From: Fusobacteriaceae bacterium
Lineage (GTDB): Bacteria > Fusobacteriota > Fusobacteriia > Fusobacteriales > Fusobacteriaceae
Direction of reading: 5' to 3'
NCBI GenBank assembly: GCA_900764925.1
Contig: CAAFPW010000040.1
Coordinates: forward strand, 1 to 44,073
Length of the DNA stretch: 44,073 nucleotides
Shown: positions 15,569 to 24,188 of the stretch, piece after piece
Position numbering within the stretch: the stretch's first letter is position 1
Layout of the letters: each line of letters begins with the position of its first letter
Notes under the pieces: generated by a model
Databases searched by the model: none
Seen by the model: the letters and a program-made list of their open reading frames with translations, nothing else
What the model was told of the DNA's origin: nothing
Position numbers and translations under genes: made by a program

Positions 15569-16942
15569 TTAAAATGGAAGGATAATAATAGAGAAAATCA
15601 TAACAAGAATAATTGCTAGAACTGATGGAACAGCTGTACGTTTTAAAATTCTTACAGGACTTACTCCAATTGTAGATGCAACAATCATAATAACTGCAGC
15701 TACTGGTGAAATAGTTCTAGAAAGATTAGCTATCATTTGCATAGGAAGTGTAATCAACATTCCATGGATTCCAGCACCTTCAGCTATTTCAGGAATAAGT
15801 GAAATAGTAGCATAGAACATAGGTAATCCTCCACCACTTAAAATACCAAATAGACATGTAGCAGTAGCAAATATTACCATTGTTATTAGTCCAGCAGAAC
15901 TAGAATTTTCAACTGCTTTTAATAAACTATCAATAACACCAAGAGCTTGAACACCATTAGTAAATAATGATCCTCCAACAACTAACATAACTACTCTACC
16001 AAATCCCTCTCCCATTCCTAAGAACATTTGAGAAGCTCCATCAGTAACAGTTTTAAAATCTTTAGTTCTGATAGTTTCAAAAATTACTGCTATGATAAAA
16101 GAGATAAAAGTTAAGATAAAAACATCCATACTTATAGCTTTTATAAACATACCAGCTATTCCTACTACTAAAATTAGTATCAATGGTAATATTGGAAGTA
16201 GTGCATAAATTTTTGGAAGTGCTGCACTCTCTTGTTGCTTTAGCTTAGATTCATCTATCTTTATAAAAGCAGCTTCTCCCTCTACTTTGTCGCAATATCT
16301 TTGCCAAGCATAATGTATTCCTCCAAGTAGTATCAATACAGGAATAGATATTTTAGCATTATAAATAACATATTCCATAAGATTCATATTTAAAGTTTGA
16401 GCAGCGATAACATTATCAGCTCCAAGTGGAGTTGGCATAATTGTAGCTGTCATAGCAATAACCCCAGCTGCAGTTAAAGAAGAAATTCCCATACCTTGTA
16501 ACATAGGATAAAGTATAGCCATTAAAATAATTGCTAAACTAGAAGCACTAGGAACAACTAATGACATTAAGTTACCTATAAAGAAAACTAAGGGAATAAA
16601 AAGTGCTTGTGATTTAATTTTTTTCATAGGTCCAACTAGCATATCAACAGCTACTTGATTGGCTCCTATTTTATTCATATAACCAGAATAACCAAATAAA
16701 ATCATTAGAATTAATCCAGCACCTTTAAGTTGTCCTTGAATTGTATCTTTAAGTGCTAAAAATATGTCAAATAGAGCAAAACCTGTTCCTTTTCCTTCTG
16801 GATATAAAGGGTGTCCAAGTATTAGTGCAATTACCATAAGCAATATTCCACCAGCTAATAAAATAACAGTTGGATTATAATTTTTTATAATAAAATAACC
16901 AATGAATCCTAAAACAACTAAAACAATAATAGCTTCTAACAT
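15569..16942 (-). CDS. DcuC-family carrier
   Basis: Twelve-helix carrier (457 aa) of the DcuC family, whose characterised member exchanges C4-dicarboxylates under anaerobiosis. Indicative stretches: FGYSGYMNKIGANQVAVD, LVVPSASSLAIILMAILYP, a histidine-free second half with SGGGLPMFYATISLIPEIAE, and ANLSRTISPVAAVIMIVAST near the end. It sits 10 bases downstream of the nucleoside hydrolase gene and 12 upstream of the AbgT-type gene, all on the minus strand. Because its neighbours act on nucleosides and ribose, it could import nucleosides or another substrate rather than dicarboxylates; sequence alone does not decide. Confidence 0.82.
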   Translation of the reverse strand: MLEAIIVLVVLGFIGYFIIKNYNPTVILLAGGILLMVIALILGHPLYPEGKGTGFALFDIFLALKDTIQGQLKGAGLILMILFGYSGYMNKIGANQVAVDMLVGPMKKIKSQALFIPLVFFIGNLMSLVVPSASSLAIILMAILYPMLQGMGISSLTAAGVIAMTATIMPTPLGADNVIAAQTLNMNLMEYVIYNAKISIPVLILLGGIHYAWQRYCDKVEGEAAFIKIDESKLKQQESAALPKIYALLPILPLILILVVGIAGMFIKAISMDVFILTFISFIIAVIFETIRTKDFKTVTDGASQMFLGMGEGFGRVVMLVVGGSLFTNGVQALGVIDSLLKAVENSSSAGLITMVIFATATCLFGILSGGGLPMFYATISLIPEIAEGAGIHGMLITLPMQMIANLSRTISPVAAVIMIVASTIGVSPVRILKRTAVPSVLAIILVMIFSIIILPF

Positions 16943-16952
16943 AATCTCTCCT

Positions 16953-17861
16953 TTATTTTCTAAATTCGTTTACTATCCATTCTTCAAAAGCTTGTCCATC
17001 AATATAAGTACAAACATTTATATTAGGTTTCTTATCAGAGTTCTTTTTTATAGCAGCATCTGCAACTAAGGCTCCAGCAGCTATTCCATCAGTAACTACT
17101 TCTACATAACGCTCTTGAGTTTCAAATATTTCTGGATTTAATAGATAAGCAATAGCACAAGCGTCATGTACACGAAGACCATTTTTTAAACTTCCTCCAC
17201 GATAGTGTTGGAACATACTATAAAACATCTCTCCTGTTTTTCCAGTTTCTTTAATTTTTAAACTGTTTTCATGGTGTAACACAGCTTGTCTAGTTACATC
17301 TAAACCAACCATATTTATTTTTACACCAGATTGGAAAACTATTGCAGCAGCATGGGGATCAACATATATGTTAAATTCAGCTACTGTATTTGTATTACCA
17401 GAAGTTAAACTTCCTCCCATCATAACAATCTCTTCAATATTTTCTTTTACTTCTGGGTACATAGTAAATAGTAGAGCTATGTTTGTAAGAGCAGCTATTG
17501 GTACAAGAGTAATTTTTTCTTTGCTGTTCATTATAGTTTCACGAAGAGCTTCTACTGCGTGAATAGGTAAAACTTTTCTTGTAGGCTCTGGGAAATCATA
17601 ACCAGCCATTCCTGTTTCTCCATGAATATCTGCTGCATCTTCTAATTTTTTTAATAGAGGAGTAGCACATCCTTTTGCAACAGGGATATTTACATTAAAG
17701 AATTCCATAAGTTTTAAAGCATTTTTTGTTGTTTTATTTACATCTACATTTCCTGCAATAGTAGTGATAAGTTGTACATCTAATTTGTCACTTTTCACTG
17801 CTAAAGCTATGGCTACTGCGTCATCAATTCCTGGATCTGTATCAATTATTATTTTTCTCAT
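16953..17861 (-). CDS. Inosine-uridine-type nucleoside hydrolase
   Basis: Cleaves ribonucleosides to base and ribose. The family's calcium-binding aspartate motif stands at the N-terminus (IIIDTDPGIDDAVAIALA, residues 4-21), followed by GNVDVNKTTKNAL, the MGG and NIYVDPHAA region around residues 148-170 (EFNIYVDPHAAAIVF) and the late metal Asp in RVHDACAIAYLL. Length (302 aa) fits the RihA/B/C group; base preference cannot be read. RBS AGGAGG. The ribose it releases is the substrate of rbsK, 17 bases upstream in the same operon. It uses several CGT arginine codons, unlike most genes in the window. Confidence 0.93.
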   Translation of the reverse strand: MRKIIIDTDPGIDDAVAIALAVKSDKLDVQLITTIAGNVDVNKTTKNALKLMEFFNVNIPVAKGCATPLLKKLEDAADIHGETGMAGYDFPEPTRKVLPIHAVEALRETIMNSKEKITLVPIAALTNIALLFTMYPEVKENIEEIVMMGGSLTSGNTNTVAEFNIYVDPHAAAIVFQSGVKINMVGLDVTRQAVLHHENSLKIKETGKTGEMFYSMFQHYRGGSLKNGLRVHDACAIAYLLNPEIFETQERYVEVVTDGIAAGALVADAAIKKNSDKKPNINVCTYIDGQAFEEWIVNEFRK

Positions 17862-17878
17862 AATATATTCCTCCTAAT

Positions 17879-18793
17879 TTATAAACTTTCTACTTCTTCT
17901 CTCATAGGTATAGAGTTTTGAGCACCCTTTCTAGTAACAGCTATTGAAGATGCTTTGTTAGCAAAAATAATAGAATCTGCTATACTCTTTCCTTCAGATA
18001 AACCTAGAACAAAAGCTCCATTAAAACAATCTCCTGCTGCTGTGGTATCAACGGCTTTTACCTTATTAGCTGGGAAATGTTGTACAGTATCTTTATTTAC
18101 TAAAAGAACACCATTCTCTCCAAGAGTAACCATCACATTTTTAACTCCCTTTTCTAAAAATACTCTAGCTCCTTTTTCTACATCTTCAAGAGTTTCCATC
18201 TTTTCAAGGTTAGCAAGGCGTTGTAACTCTGATTCATTAGGTGTAAAGTAATCTATATTTTTTAAAATTTCATCACAAATAAAATCTGGAGCAGGAGCAG
18301 GGTTAAGTATAACAGTTTTTCCTAATTCTTTTCCTTTCTCTACTGAGTATTTAACTGCTTCCATTGGAATTTCTAATTGAAGTAGAAGATAATCAGAATT
18401 TTTAAAACTTTCTTCTTGAGACCTTAAATATTCTATATTACAAAAGTTATTAGCACCAGCTACCACTACAATACTGTTTTTTCCATTTTCATCAACATAG
18501 ATAACCGCAGTACCTGTTGGAGTAGTTTCAGATATTTTTAAATTTTTAGTGTTGACATTGAATTTGCTAAGGTTAGCCTCCTGATTTTTTCCAAAATCAT
18601 CACTTCCGATACAACCAAGCATCTCTACATTACCACCAAGTTTACCAATGGCACAAGCTTGATTAGCACCTTTTCCACCATTACTATATTGCATAGAATT
18701 TCCTAATATAGTCTCTCCAACAATAGGCATTTTTTTCATAGTAATAGAGATATCCATATTAAGACTTCCTACAACAAGTATATTTTTATTCAT
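17879..18793 (-). CDS. rbsK: Ribokinase
   Basis: Phosphorylates ribose to ribose-5-phosphate. PfkB-family kinase, 304 aa. Sequence landmarks: ILVVGSLNMDISI at the N-terminus, the sugar-binding GGKGANQACAIGKLGG, the NPAPAPDF and TPNESE region around 170-195, and the anion hole/catalytic DTTAAGDCFNGAF near residue 250. AGGAGG (complement of 18799-18804) stands 5 bases before ATG 18793. The open frame continues 21 codons further upstream but without an RBS and across the promoter. It heads the operon with nucleoside hydrolase and two carriers and diverges from a LacI-kinase fusion that carries a second copy of this kinase domain. Confidence 0.93.
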   Translation of the reverse strand: MNKNILVVGSLNMDISITMKKMPIVGETILGNSMQYSNGGKGANQACAIGKLGGNVEMLGCIGSDDFGKNQEANLSKFNVNTKNLKISETTPTGTAVIYVDENGKNSIVVVAGANNFCNIEYLRSQEESFKNSDYLLLQLEIPMEAVKYSVEKGKELGKTVILNPAPAPDFICDEILKNIDYFTPNESELQRLANLEKMETLEDVEKGARVFLEKGVKNVMVTLGENGVLLVNKDTVQHFPANKVKAVDTTAAGDCFNGAFVLGLSEGKSIADSIIFANKASSIAVTRKGAQNSIPMREEVESL

Positions 18794-18821
18794 TTTATCC
18801 TCCTTGTTGTAATTAAATTTA

Positions 18822-18848
18822 GGAAAATGTTTTAAGAAAATACTTTCC
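18822..18848. promoter_or_regulatory. Imperfect palindrome, candidate operator of the rbsK operon
   Basis: GGAAAATGTTTT (18822-18833), three bases, AAAATACTTTCC (18837-18848): a 27-base dyad with only two mismatched pairs outside the centre. It lies right after the predicted minus-strand start site and before the rbsK RBS, a suitable place for repression. It lacks the central CG common in LacI-family operators, so the link to the neighbouring regulator is a guess. Confidence 0.45.
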
Positions 18849-18856
18849 TTATACAT

Positions 18857-18884
18857 ATTTTACAATATAATTATATTTTGTCAA
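18857..18884 (-). promoter_or_regulatory. Promoter of the rbsK operon (minus strand)
   Basis: Read on the minus strand: TTGACA (18884-18879), 16 bases, TAAAAT (18862-18857). The next element is the 27-base palindrome. Confidence 0.6.
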
Positions 18885-18906
18885 TAATTTTTACAAAAAA
18901 CTTTTA

Positions 18907-18935
18907 TTGACAAAGAAGTGAAGTTATAACATAAT
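18907..18935 (+). promoter_or_regulatory. Promoter of the LacI-kinase fusion gene
   Basis: TTGACA (18907-18912), 17 bases, CATAAT (18930-18935), about 35 bases before the start codon. Confidence 0.75.
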
Positions 18936-18969
18936 AGAAATAGAAAATATATTAAAAACGGTGAGAGAG

Positions 18970-20838
18970 ATGACAATAAAAGAGATAGCGAAGTTAGCTG
19001 GGGTATCCATAGCAACGGTTTCTAAAATAGTAAATAACAAAGATGAAGCTATAAATATCAAAACAAGGGAGAAAGTCCTTGAGATAGTAAAAAAATACAA
19101 CTACACCCCTTATGGTCTTGTAAAACAAAATAGTGAGGGACACTCTTTTCTTTTAGCAGTAATTTTTAGTGGGAGAGAGATAGAGAAGAGTATTTTCCAA
19201 GGGATAATGGAAGTAGCTCAAGGTTTAGGTTATACTGTAATGGTTTATCTAAGTGAAGGAAGTGAGGAAAAAGAGCTACAATATCTAACTACTACAATAA
19301 AAAATAGAGTAGATGGAGTGATATGGGAAACAGTTTCAGAAAAGAGTATTGAAAATAGAAAATATTTGGAGGAAGCTGGGATAAAGTATTTGTATTTAAA
19401 CTCTTTAACTGATCAAGGGTACTCTATAAATTACAACGAGGGAATTTATAGGGCTACTAATGAATTACTAAAAAGAGGGCACAAGGACATATTACTTGTA
19501 GGAGAGAAAATTGAGAGAATAAAGTTTGGATTTAAGAAAGCTTTTTATGATAAAAATATAATTTTTAATGAAGAGTTGCTTGTTAAGACTTTTGAAGAAG
19601 TGGAGAAAAAGGTAGTAGAGAGAAAGATAACGGGGATAGTTGTAGATGACATTGAAAAAGCTAGGAAACTGAGAAAAAATCTTGAAAGTTTAAAGTATAG
19701 AATACCAGCTGATATATCTATAATAACATTGGCTGGAGAGAGTGAGAGTAGCTCTATGTCTTTTTTAATAAAGGAGGATATAAAGTTAGGAAAGATAATC
19801 ACTAAGAAATTGATTTCTTTATGTGAAAAAAAGGAATTTACCGAGGAGTTTGAAGAAAAGTTTATATTAGAAAATGAGAATACTTTGAGATATTTAATGT
19901 CTAGTATAGAGAAGAAGATAGTTGTAGTTGGAAGTATAAACTTAGATACAACATTAAATGTAAATGAGTTACCAACAGGAGAAAATACTATAATGATAAA
20001 AAATCATACAATCTCTTTAGGAGGTAAAGGGTTAAACCAAACTATTGGAGTAAATAGAATGGGAATAGCTGTATCACTTATTGGAAAGGTGGGAGATGAT
20101 TTAGAAGGAAAAAGTATATTTTCTCAGCTTATAAATGAAGGTTTGGATATAACAGGAGTAGAAAAAGAAGAGAATTATGAAACTGGAAAGGCGTATATTC
20201 AACTTCAACAAGATGGAAAAAGTACAATAGCAATTTTTGCTGGAGCTAATGAAAGACTATTACCAGAAGATATTGAAAAGCATAGGCAACTTTTTGTTGG
20301 AAGTAGCTACTGTTTAATTTCAACAGAGATTCCTGAAATCAGTGTAAAAAAAGCTGTAGAGATAGCAAAAGAATATGGAAGTAAAGTAGTTTTAAAACCA
20401 TCTGCACAGGAAAAAATAGAAGATAGTGTTTTAAAAAATATTGATATTTTTATCCTAAATAGAAAAGAAGCTGAAATACTATGTAAAGATTATAAAAAAA
20501 TAGAAGAAAAGGGAAGATACTTTTTAAATAAAGGGGTAAGAAATATAATAATAACTTTAGGTGAAGATGGAAGTTACTTTTTAAATGAGAAAATGGAAAA
20601 ATGGTACTCAGCTATTAATTTTCCAGTAGTAGATACAACAGGAGCATCAGATGCATTTATAGCTACGTTAAGTAGTTATTTAGTAAGAGATTATCCCATT
20701 GAAAAAGCTATTGGGATAGCTACTTACTCAGCTGGCTTTTCTGTATTACATCAAGGAAGTATGAATGGAATGATAGATAGAGATTCTTTAGAAACGTATA
20801 TTTATAAGAAAGATCCCAAACTTTTAGAAAAAAATTAA
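18970..20838 (+). CDS. LacI-family regulator fused to a ribokinase-like PfkB kinase
   Basis: A single 622-aa frame joins a LacI-type regulator to a sugar kinase. Residues 1-55: helix-turn-helix (TIKEIAKLAGVSIATVSKIV). About 60-310: periplasmic-binding-protein-like sensor domain (GIMEVAQGLGYTVMVYL, NRVDGVIWE, RGHKDILLVGE). About 316-620: PfkB kinase (VVVGSINLDTTLNV, GGKGLNQTIGVNRMG, late DTTGASDAFIA). The usual GAGD anion-hole motif reads GASD, but the catalytic Asp is kept, so activity is possible. ATG 18970, with GGTGAG upstream, is preferred to GTG 18961. Divergent from rbsK-nucleoside hydrolase-carriers, it is probably their regulator, with sugar binding or phosphorylation built into the same chain. 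Confidence 0.85.
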   Translation: MTIKEIAKLAGVSIATVSKIVNNKDEAINIKTREKVLEIVKKYNYTPYGLVKQNSEGHSFLLAVIFSGREIEKSIFQGIMEVAQGLGYTVMVYLSEGSEEKELQYLTTTIKNRVDGVIWETVSEKSIENRKYLEEAGIKYLYLNSLTDQGYSINYNEGIYRATNELLKRGHKDILLVGEKIERIKFGFKKAFYDKNIIFNEELLVKTFEEVEKKVVERKITGIVVDDIEKARKLRKNLESLKYRIPADISIITLAGESESSSMSFLIKEDIKLGKIITKKLISLCEKKEFTEEFEEKFILENENTLRYLMSSIEKKIVVVGSINLDTTLNVNELPTGENTIMIKNHTISLGGKGLNQTIGVNRMGIAVSLIGKVGDDLEGKSIFSQLINEGLDITGVEKEENYETGKAYIQLQQDGKSTIAIFAGANERLLPEDIEKHRQLFVGSSYCLISTEIPEISVKKAVEIAKEYGSKVVLKPSAQEKIEDSVLKNIDIFILNRKEAEILCKDYKKIEEKGRYFLNKGVRNIIITLGEDGSYFLNEKMEKWYSAINFPVVDTTGASDAFIATLSSYLVRDYPIEKAIGIATYSAGFSVLHQGSMNGMIDRDSLETYIYKKDPKLLEKN

Positions 20839-20856
20839 AATGTAAAGAAAAAACAC

Positions 20857-20885
20857 TTGACAGTTTTTGGATAATTTTATATAAT
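20857..20885 (+). promoter_or_regulatory. Consensus promoter of ylxM-ffh-rpsP with very short leader
   Basis: TTGACA (20857-20862), 17 bases, TATAAT (20880-20885): a perfect match. The predicted start near 20892 leaves only about 8 bases before the ylxM ATG, so the GGTGAT ribosome binding site would lie at the very 5' end of the RNA. Confidence 0.85.
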
Positions 20886-20899
20886 ATGCTGGTGATATA

Positions 20900-21211
20900 A
20901 TGGAATTAGATGAATTTTTAGAAGTATCTACTCTATTGGATTATTATAGAAATTTGTTGAGTGACAAACAAAAAGAGTATTTAATAAATCATTTTGAAGA
21001 GGACTTATCTCTATCAGAGATAGCTAAAAATAATGGTGTCAGTAGACAAGCTGTATATGATAATATCAAAAGAGGGATAAAACAACTAAGAGAATATGAA
21101 GAAAAACTAGGATTTCATGAGAAGGAAAAAAGAGTTTATAATGAACTTTTACAATTAAAAGAGGATTTTAGGATTGAAAGACTAGATGGAATAATAGAAA
21201 AACTATTTTAG
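20900..21211 (+). CDS. ylxM: YlxM-family DNA-binding-like protein
   Basis: 103-aa helical protein of the UPF0122/YlxM family, regularly encoded directly before ffh and thought to assist the signal recognition particle pathway. Its core resembles sigma-70 region 4: LSEIAKNNGVSRQAVYDNIKRG around residues 36-57 is a helix-turn-helix. An acidic/lysine-rich C-terminal helix follows. A perfect promoter stands upstream; the TAG stop is followed within 11 bases by the ffh start. Confidence 0.9.
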   Translation: MELDEFLEVSTLLDYYRNLLSDKQKEYLINHFEEDLSLSEIAKNNGVSRQAVYDNIKRGIKQLREYEEKLGFHEKEKRVYNELLQLKEDFRIERLDGIIEKLF

Positions 21212-21222
21212 TTGAGGTGTAT

Positions 21223-22575
21223 ATGTTAGATAATTTAGGTTCTAGATTTCAAGAGATATTTAAAAAAGTAAGAGGACATGGAAAGCTAATTGAAAGTAAT
21301 ATAAAAGAAGCTCTTAGAGAGGTTAAAATGTCTCTTCTAGAAGCAGACGTTAACTATAAGGTTGTAAAAGATTTTACTGCAAAGATTCAAGAAAAAGCTA
21401 TTGGAACTGATGTGTTGAAGGGGATAAATCCTGGGCAACAGTTTATAAAAATAGTAAATGATGAATTAGTAGAACTTTTAGGGGGAACTAATGCAAGACT
21501 TACTAAAGGTGTTAGAAATCCAACTGTACTTATGTTAGCAGGATTACAAGGAGCAGGAAAAACTACATTTGCTGCAAAGCTTGGTAACTACTTAAAGAAA
21601 CAAGGGGAAAAAGTTCTAATGGTAGGAGCTGACGTATATAGACCAGCAGCTATCAAGCAGTTACAAGTATTAGGAGAGCAAACTGGAATAGAAGTTTACT
21701 CAGAAGAGAATCATCAAGATGCTGTAGGAATTTGTGAAAGAGGACTGGCTAAAGCAAAAGAGTTAGGTTCTACTTACATGATAATAGATACAGCAGGAAG
21801 ATTACACATAGATGAAAAACTTATGGACGAGTTAAAGGAGATAAAAAAATTAACTAGACCACAAGAGATACTATTAGTAGTAGATGCTATGATAGGACAA
21901 GATGCTGTAAATTTAGCAGAGTCATTTAACAATGTTTTAAATATAGATGGAGTTGTACTTACAAAACTAGATGGAGATACTAGAGGAGGAGCAGCTCTTT
22001 CAATAAAAAGTGTTGTAGGTAAACCTATAAAGTTTGTAGGAGTTGGAGAAAAGATTGATGATATAGAACTTTTCCATCCTGAGAGACTTGTATCAAGAAT
22101 TTTAGGAATGGGAGACGTTGTATCCCTAGTTGAAAAAGCTCAAAGTGCAATAGATGAAGAGGATGCAAAATCTTTAGAAGAGAAGATTAGAACTCAAAAG
22201 TTTGACTTAGATGATTTCTTAAAACAACTACAAAATATTAAAAAGCTTGGTTCATTAGGAAGTATCTTAAAAATGATACCAGGTATGGGACAGATTGGAG
22301 ATTTAGCTCCTGCTGAAAAAGAGATGAAAAAAGTAGAAGCAATAATTCAATCTATGACAAAGGAAGAGAGAAAGAAACCTGAAATCTTAAAAGCTAGTAG
22401 AAAACAGAGAATTGCTAAAGGAAGTGGAACAGAGGTAGCTGATATAAATAGACTTCTAAAGCAATTTGAACAAATGAAAGCTATGATGAAGATGTTCAGC
22501 GGTGGGAAAATGCCATCATTACCATCATTTCCTGGTGGATTTAAAGGTGGAAAAGGTGGAAAATTTCCATTCTAA
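21223..22575 (+). CDS. ffh: Signal recognition particle GTPase Ffh
   Basis: Protein subunit of the SRP, which delivers nascent membrane proteins to FtsY. Order of domains: N domain (residues 1-90), GTPase G domain with GLQGAGKTT near 105, DTAGRLHID near 188 and TKLDGDTRGG near 246, then the Met-rich M domain (about 300-450) that binds 4.5S RNA and signal sequences (IPGMGQIGD, KGSGTEVADINRLLKQF). The C-terminus is a Gly/Lys/Pro tail (GGFKGGKGGKFPF). ATG 21223 with GAGGTG four bases upstream is chosen over GTG 21217, which is part of that site. Confidence 0.98.
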   Translation: MLDNLGSRFQEIFKKVRGHGKLIESNIKEALREVKMSLLEADVNYKVVKDFTAKIQEKAIGTDVLKGINPGQQFIKIVNDELVELLGGTNARLTKGVRNPTVLMLAGLQGAGKTTFAAKLGNYLKKQGEKVLMVGADVYRPAAIKQLQVLGEQTGIEVYSEENHQDAVGICERGLAKAKELGSTYMIIDTAGRLHIDEKLMDELKEIKKLTRPQEILLVVDAMIGQDAVNLAESFNNVLNIDGVVLTKLDGDTRGGAALSIKSVVGKPIKFVGVGEKIDDIELFHPERLVSRILGMGDVVSLVEKAQSAIDEEDAKSLEEKIRTQKFDLDDFLKQLQNIKKLGSLGSILKMIPGMGQIGDLAPAEKEMKKVEAIIQSMTKEERKKPEILKASRKQRIAKGSGTEVADINRLLKQFEQMKAMMKMFSGGKMPSLPSFPGGFKGGKGGKFPF

Positions 22576-22635
22576 GTTTTAGTAAATAAATTAAAGATTA
22601 AAATATAAATAATAATAAAAGGAGACGTGAAATTT

Positions 22636-22899
22636 ATGTTAAAATTAAGATTAACTAGATTAGGAGACAAAAAAAGACCTTCTTATAGAATCGCAGCTAT
22701 GGAAGCATTATCAAAAAGAGATGGTAAAGCAGTTGCTTACTTAGGAAACTACTTCCCATTAGAAGATTCAAGAGTAGTATTAAAAGAAGAAGAAATCGTA
22801 AAATTCTTATTAAATGGAGCTCAACCAACTAGAACTGTAAAATCAATCTTAGTTAAAGCTGGAGTATGGGCAAAATTCGAAGAAGCTAAAAGAAAATAG
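22636..22899 (+). CDS. rpsP: 30S ribosomal protein bS16
   Basis: Small-subunit protein, 87 aa. The family N-terminus MLKLRLTRLGDKKRPSYRI fixes the start at ATG 22636. GTG 22627 is in frame but too close to GGAG (22621-22624), whereas the ATG is 11 bases from it, a slightly long spacing. Other conserved blocks are GKAVAYLGNYFP and LNGAQPTRTVKSIL. It lies downstream of ffh in the usual ylxM-ffh-rpsP order. It uses more C-ending codons (ATC, TTC) than its neighbours, typical of a highly expressed gene. Confidence 0.98.
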   Translation: MLKLRLTRLGDKKRPSYRIAAMEALSKRDGKAVAYLGNYFPLEDSRVVLKEEEIVKFLLNGAQPTRTVKSILVKAGVWAKFEEAKRK

Positions 22900-22916
22900 T
22901 TAGTTGAATATTTAGA

Positions 22917-22946
22917 AAGGCTGTTACAGAGGTAACAGCCTTTTTG
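22917..22946. terminator. Terminator of the ylxM-ffh-rpsP operon
   Basis: AAGGCTGTTAC pairs with GTAACAGCCTT around a 4-base AGAG loop and ends in T5. It lies between convergent rpsP (+) and the hydrolase gene (-) and can serve both. Confidence 0.92.
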
Positions 22947-22950
22947 TTAA

Positions 22951-24099
22951 TTATTTTTCTATTGAAAATGTTTCAGTAAAAAAATTTTCCAATTTATCAA
23001 ATGGAATTTTATCCATTTTATCATATAAATCTGTATGATTTGCATTAGGAATTATCATAAGCTCTTTATTATCTCCCTTAAGAAGTTTAAATGTATCTTC
23101 ACTATACATTAATGAATGTGCTTTTTCTCCATGTACTACTAATACTGCACTACGAATTTCTGAAGCATAATCAAATAATCTCATATTCATTAATGAACCA
23201 AAAGAAGTAATTGCCCATCCACCATTTGAATTTAAAGAACGAGAATGATACCCACGCTCTGTTTTATAATAAGCCATGTAGTCTTTTAAAAATTGTGGAG
23301 AATCTTCGGGGATTTTGTCTGGAAGTCCACCATTTGTAGCATATACTCCATTCTTATAATCAGTTGTTCTTTGATTATTGTAATTAATACGAGCTTCATA
23401 TCTTTTCTCTTCATCTAAAGAATCAAAATAACCTAAGGCTACATTTCTACTCATATCATACATTGTTATTGCTGCTGTTGCTTTTATTCTAGTATCTAAT
23501 GATGCTGTTTGAATTGCCATTCCTCCCCAACCACAAATACCAATAATACCAATCTTATTAGAATCTACATTATCTTGAGTTGAAAGAAAATCAATAGCAG
23601 CTTGGTAATCTTCCACATTTATATCAGGGGAATTAAATGCTCTAGGGTAACCTCCACTCTCTCCTGTAAATGATGGGTCAAAAGCAATTGTTAAGAAACC
23701 TCTTTTTGCCATTTCTTGTGCATAAAGTCCAGAACTTTGCTCTTTTACTGCACCAAATGGTCCTGCCACTGCAATTGCTGGAAGTTTTCCCTCATAGTTT
23801 TTTGGCTCATAGAGGTCTGCTGCTAAAGTAATTCCAAAATGATTAACAAATGTTACTTTTCTATGATTTACTTCATCACTTTTAGGAAATACTTTGTCCC
23901 ATTCATTAGTTAAAATAAGATTTTCTATTTTAATATTACTTTTTGGTGACATTGTTGAATAATCAACTCCTTTTTCTATATTGGATTTCATTAAATTGCT
24001 ATTATCTGCTCTTACTACATCGTTTAAATACCCCATACTAAAAAATATACTTGAAACTATAATCATGCTTTTAATAAAATATTTTTTATTTAATCTCAT
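22951..24099 (-). CDS. Exported alpha/beta hydrolase with Cys nucleophile (dienelactone-hydrolase-like)
   Basis: 382-aa hydrolase with an N-terminal Sec signal (basic MRLNKKYFIKS, hydrophobic MIIVSSIFFSMGYL, possible cleavage after VVRA near residue 31), so likely secreted or periplasmic. The alpha/beta hydrolase fold shows in the oxyanion region AGPFGAVKEQSSGLYAQ, nucleophile elbow GICGWGG (Cys in place of Ser, as in dienelactone hydrolases), an acid region HGEKAHS and catalytic His in NANHTDLYD. RBS GGGAGGAAG. Substrate unknown. It is divergently transcribed from a LysR regulator whose probable site overlaps its promoter. Arginine is often CGT, unlike the housekeeping genes, which suggests acquisition. 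Confidence 0.85.
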   Translation of the reverse strand: MRLNKKYFIKSMIIVSSIFFSMGYLNDVVRADNSNLMKSNIEKGVDYSTMSPKSNIKIENLILTNEWDKVFPKSDEVNHRKVTFVNHFGITLAADLYEPKNYEGKLPAIAVAGPFGAVKEQSSGLYAQEMAKRGFLTIAFDPSFTGESGGYPRAFNSPDINVEDYQAAIDFLSTQDNVDSNKIGIIGICGWGGMAIQTASLDTRIKATAAITMYDMSRNVALGYFDSLDEEKRYEARINYNNQRTTDYKNGVYATNGGLPDKIPEDSPQFLKDYMAYYKTERGYHSRSLNSNGGWAITSFGSLMNMRLFDYASEIRSAVLVVHGEKAHSLMYSEDTFKLLKGDNKELMIIPNANHTDLYDKMDKIPFDKLENFFTETFSIEK

Positions 24100-24159
24100 A
24101 TATCTTCCTCCCTTTTGAATATAGTGTTTAAATAAAATTTTTATAGATATTTTTGTTTT

Positions 24160-24188
24160 ATTATAATTTAAATTTTAATATTAAACAA
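24160..24188 (-). promoter_or_regulatory. Promoter of the hydrolase gene (minus strand)
   Basis: On the minus strand TTGTTT (24188-24183), 17 bases, TATAAT (24165-24160). The -35 end overlaps the dyad at 24178-24206. Confidence 0.6.

Noticed and set aside
18794..18856. Longer rbsK start at the upstream ATG
   Set aside because: The extension crosses the promoter and palindrome and lacks an RBS, whereas AGGAGG precedes ATG 18793.
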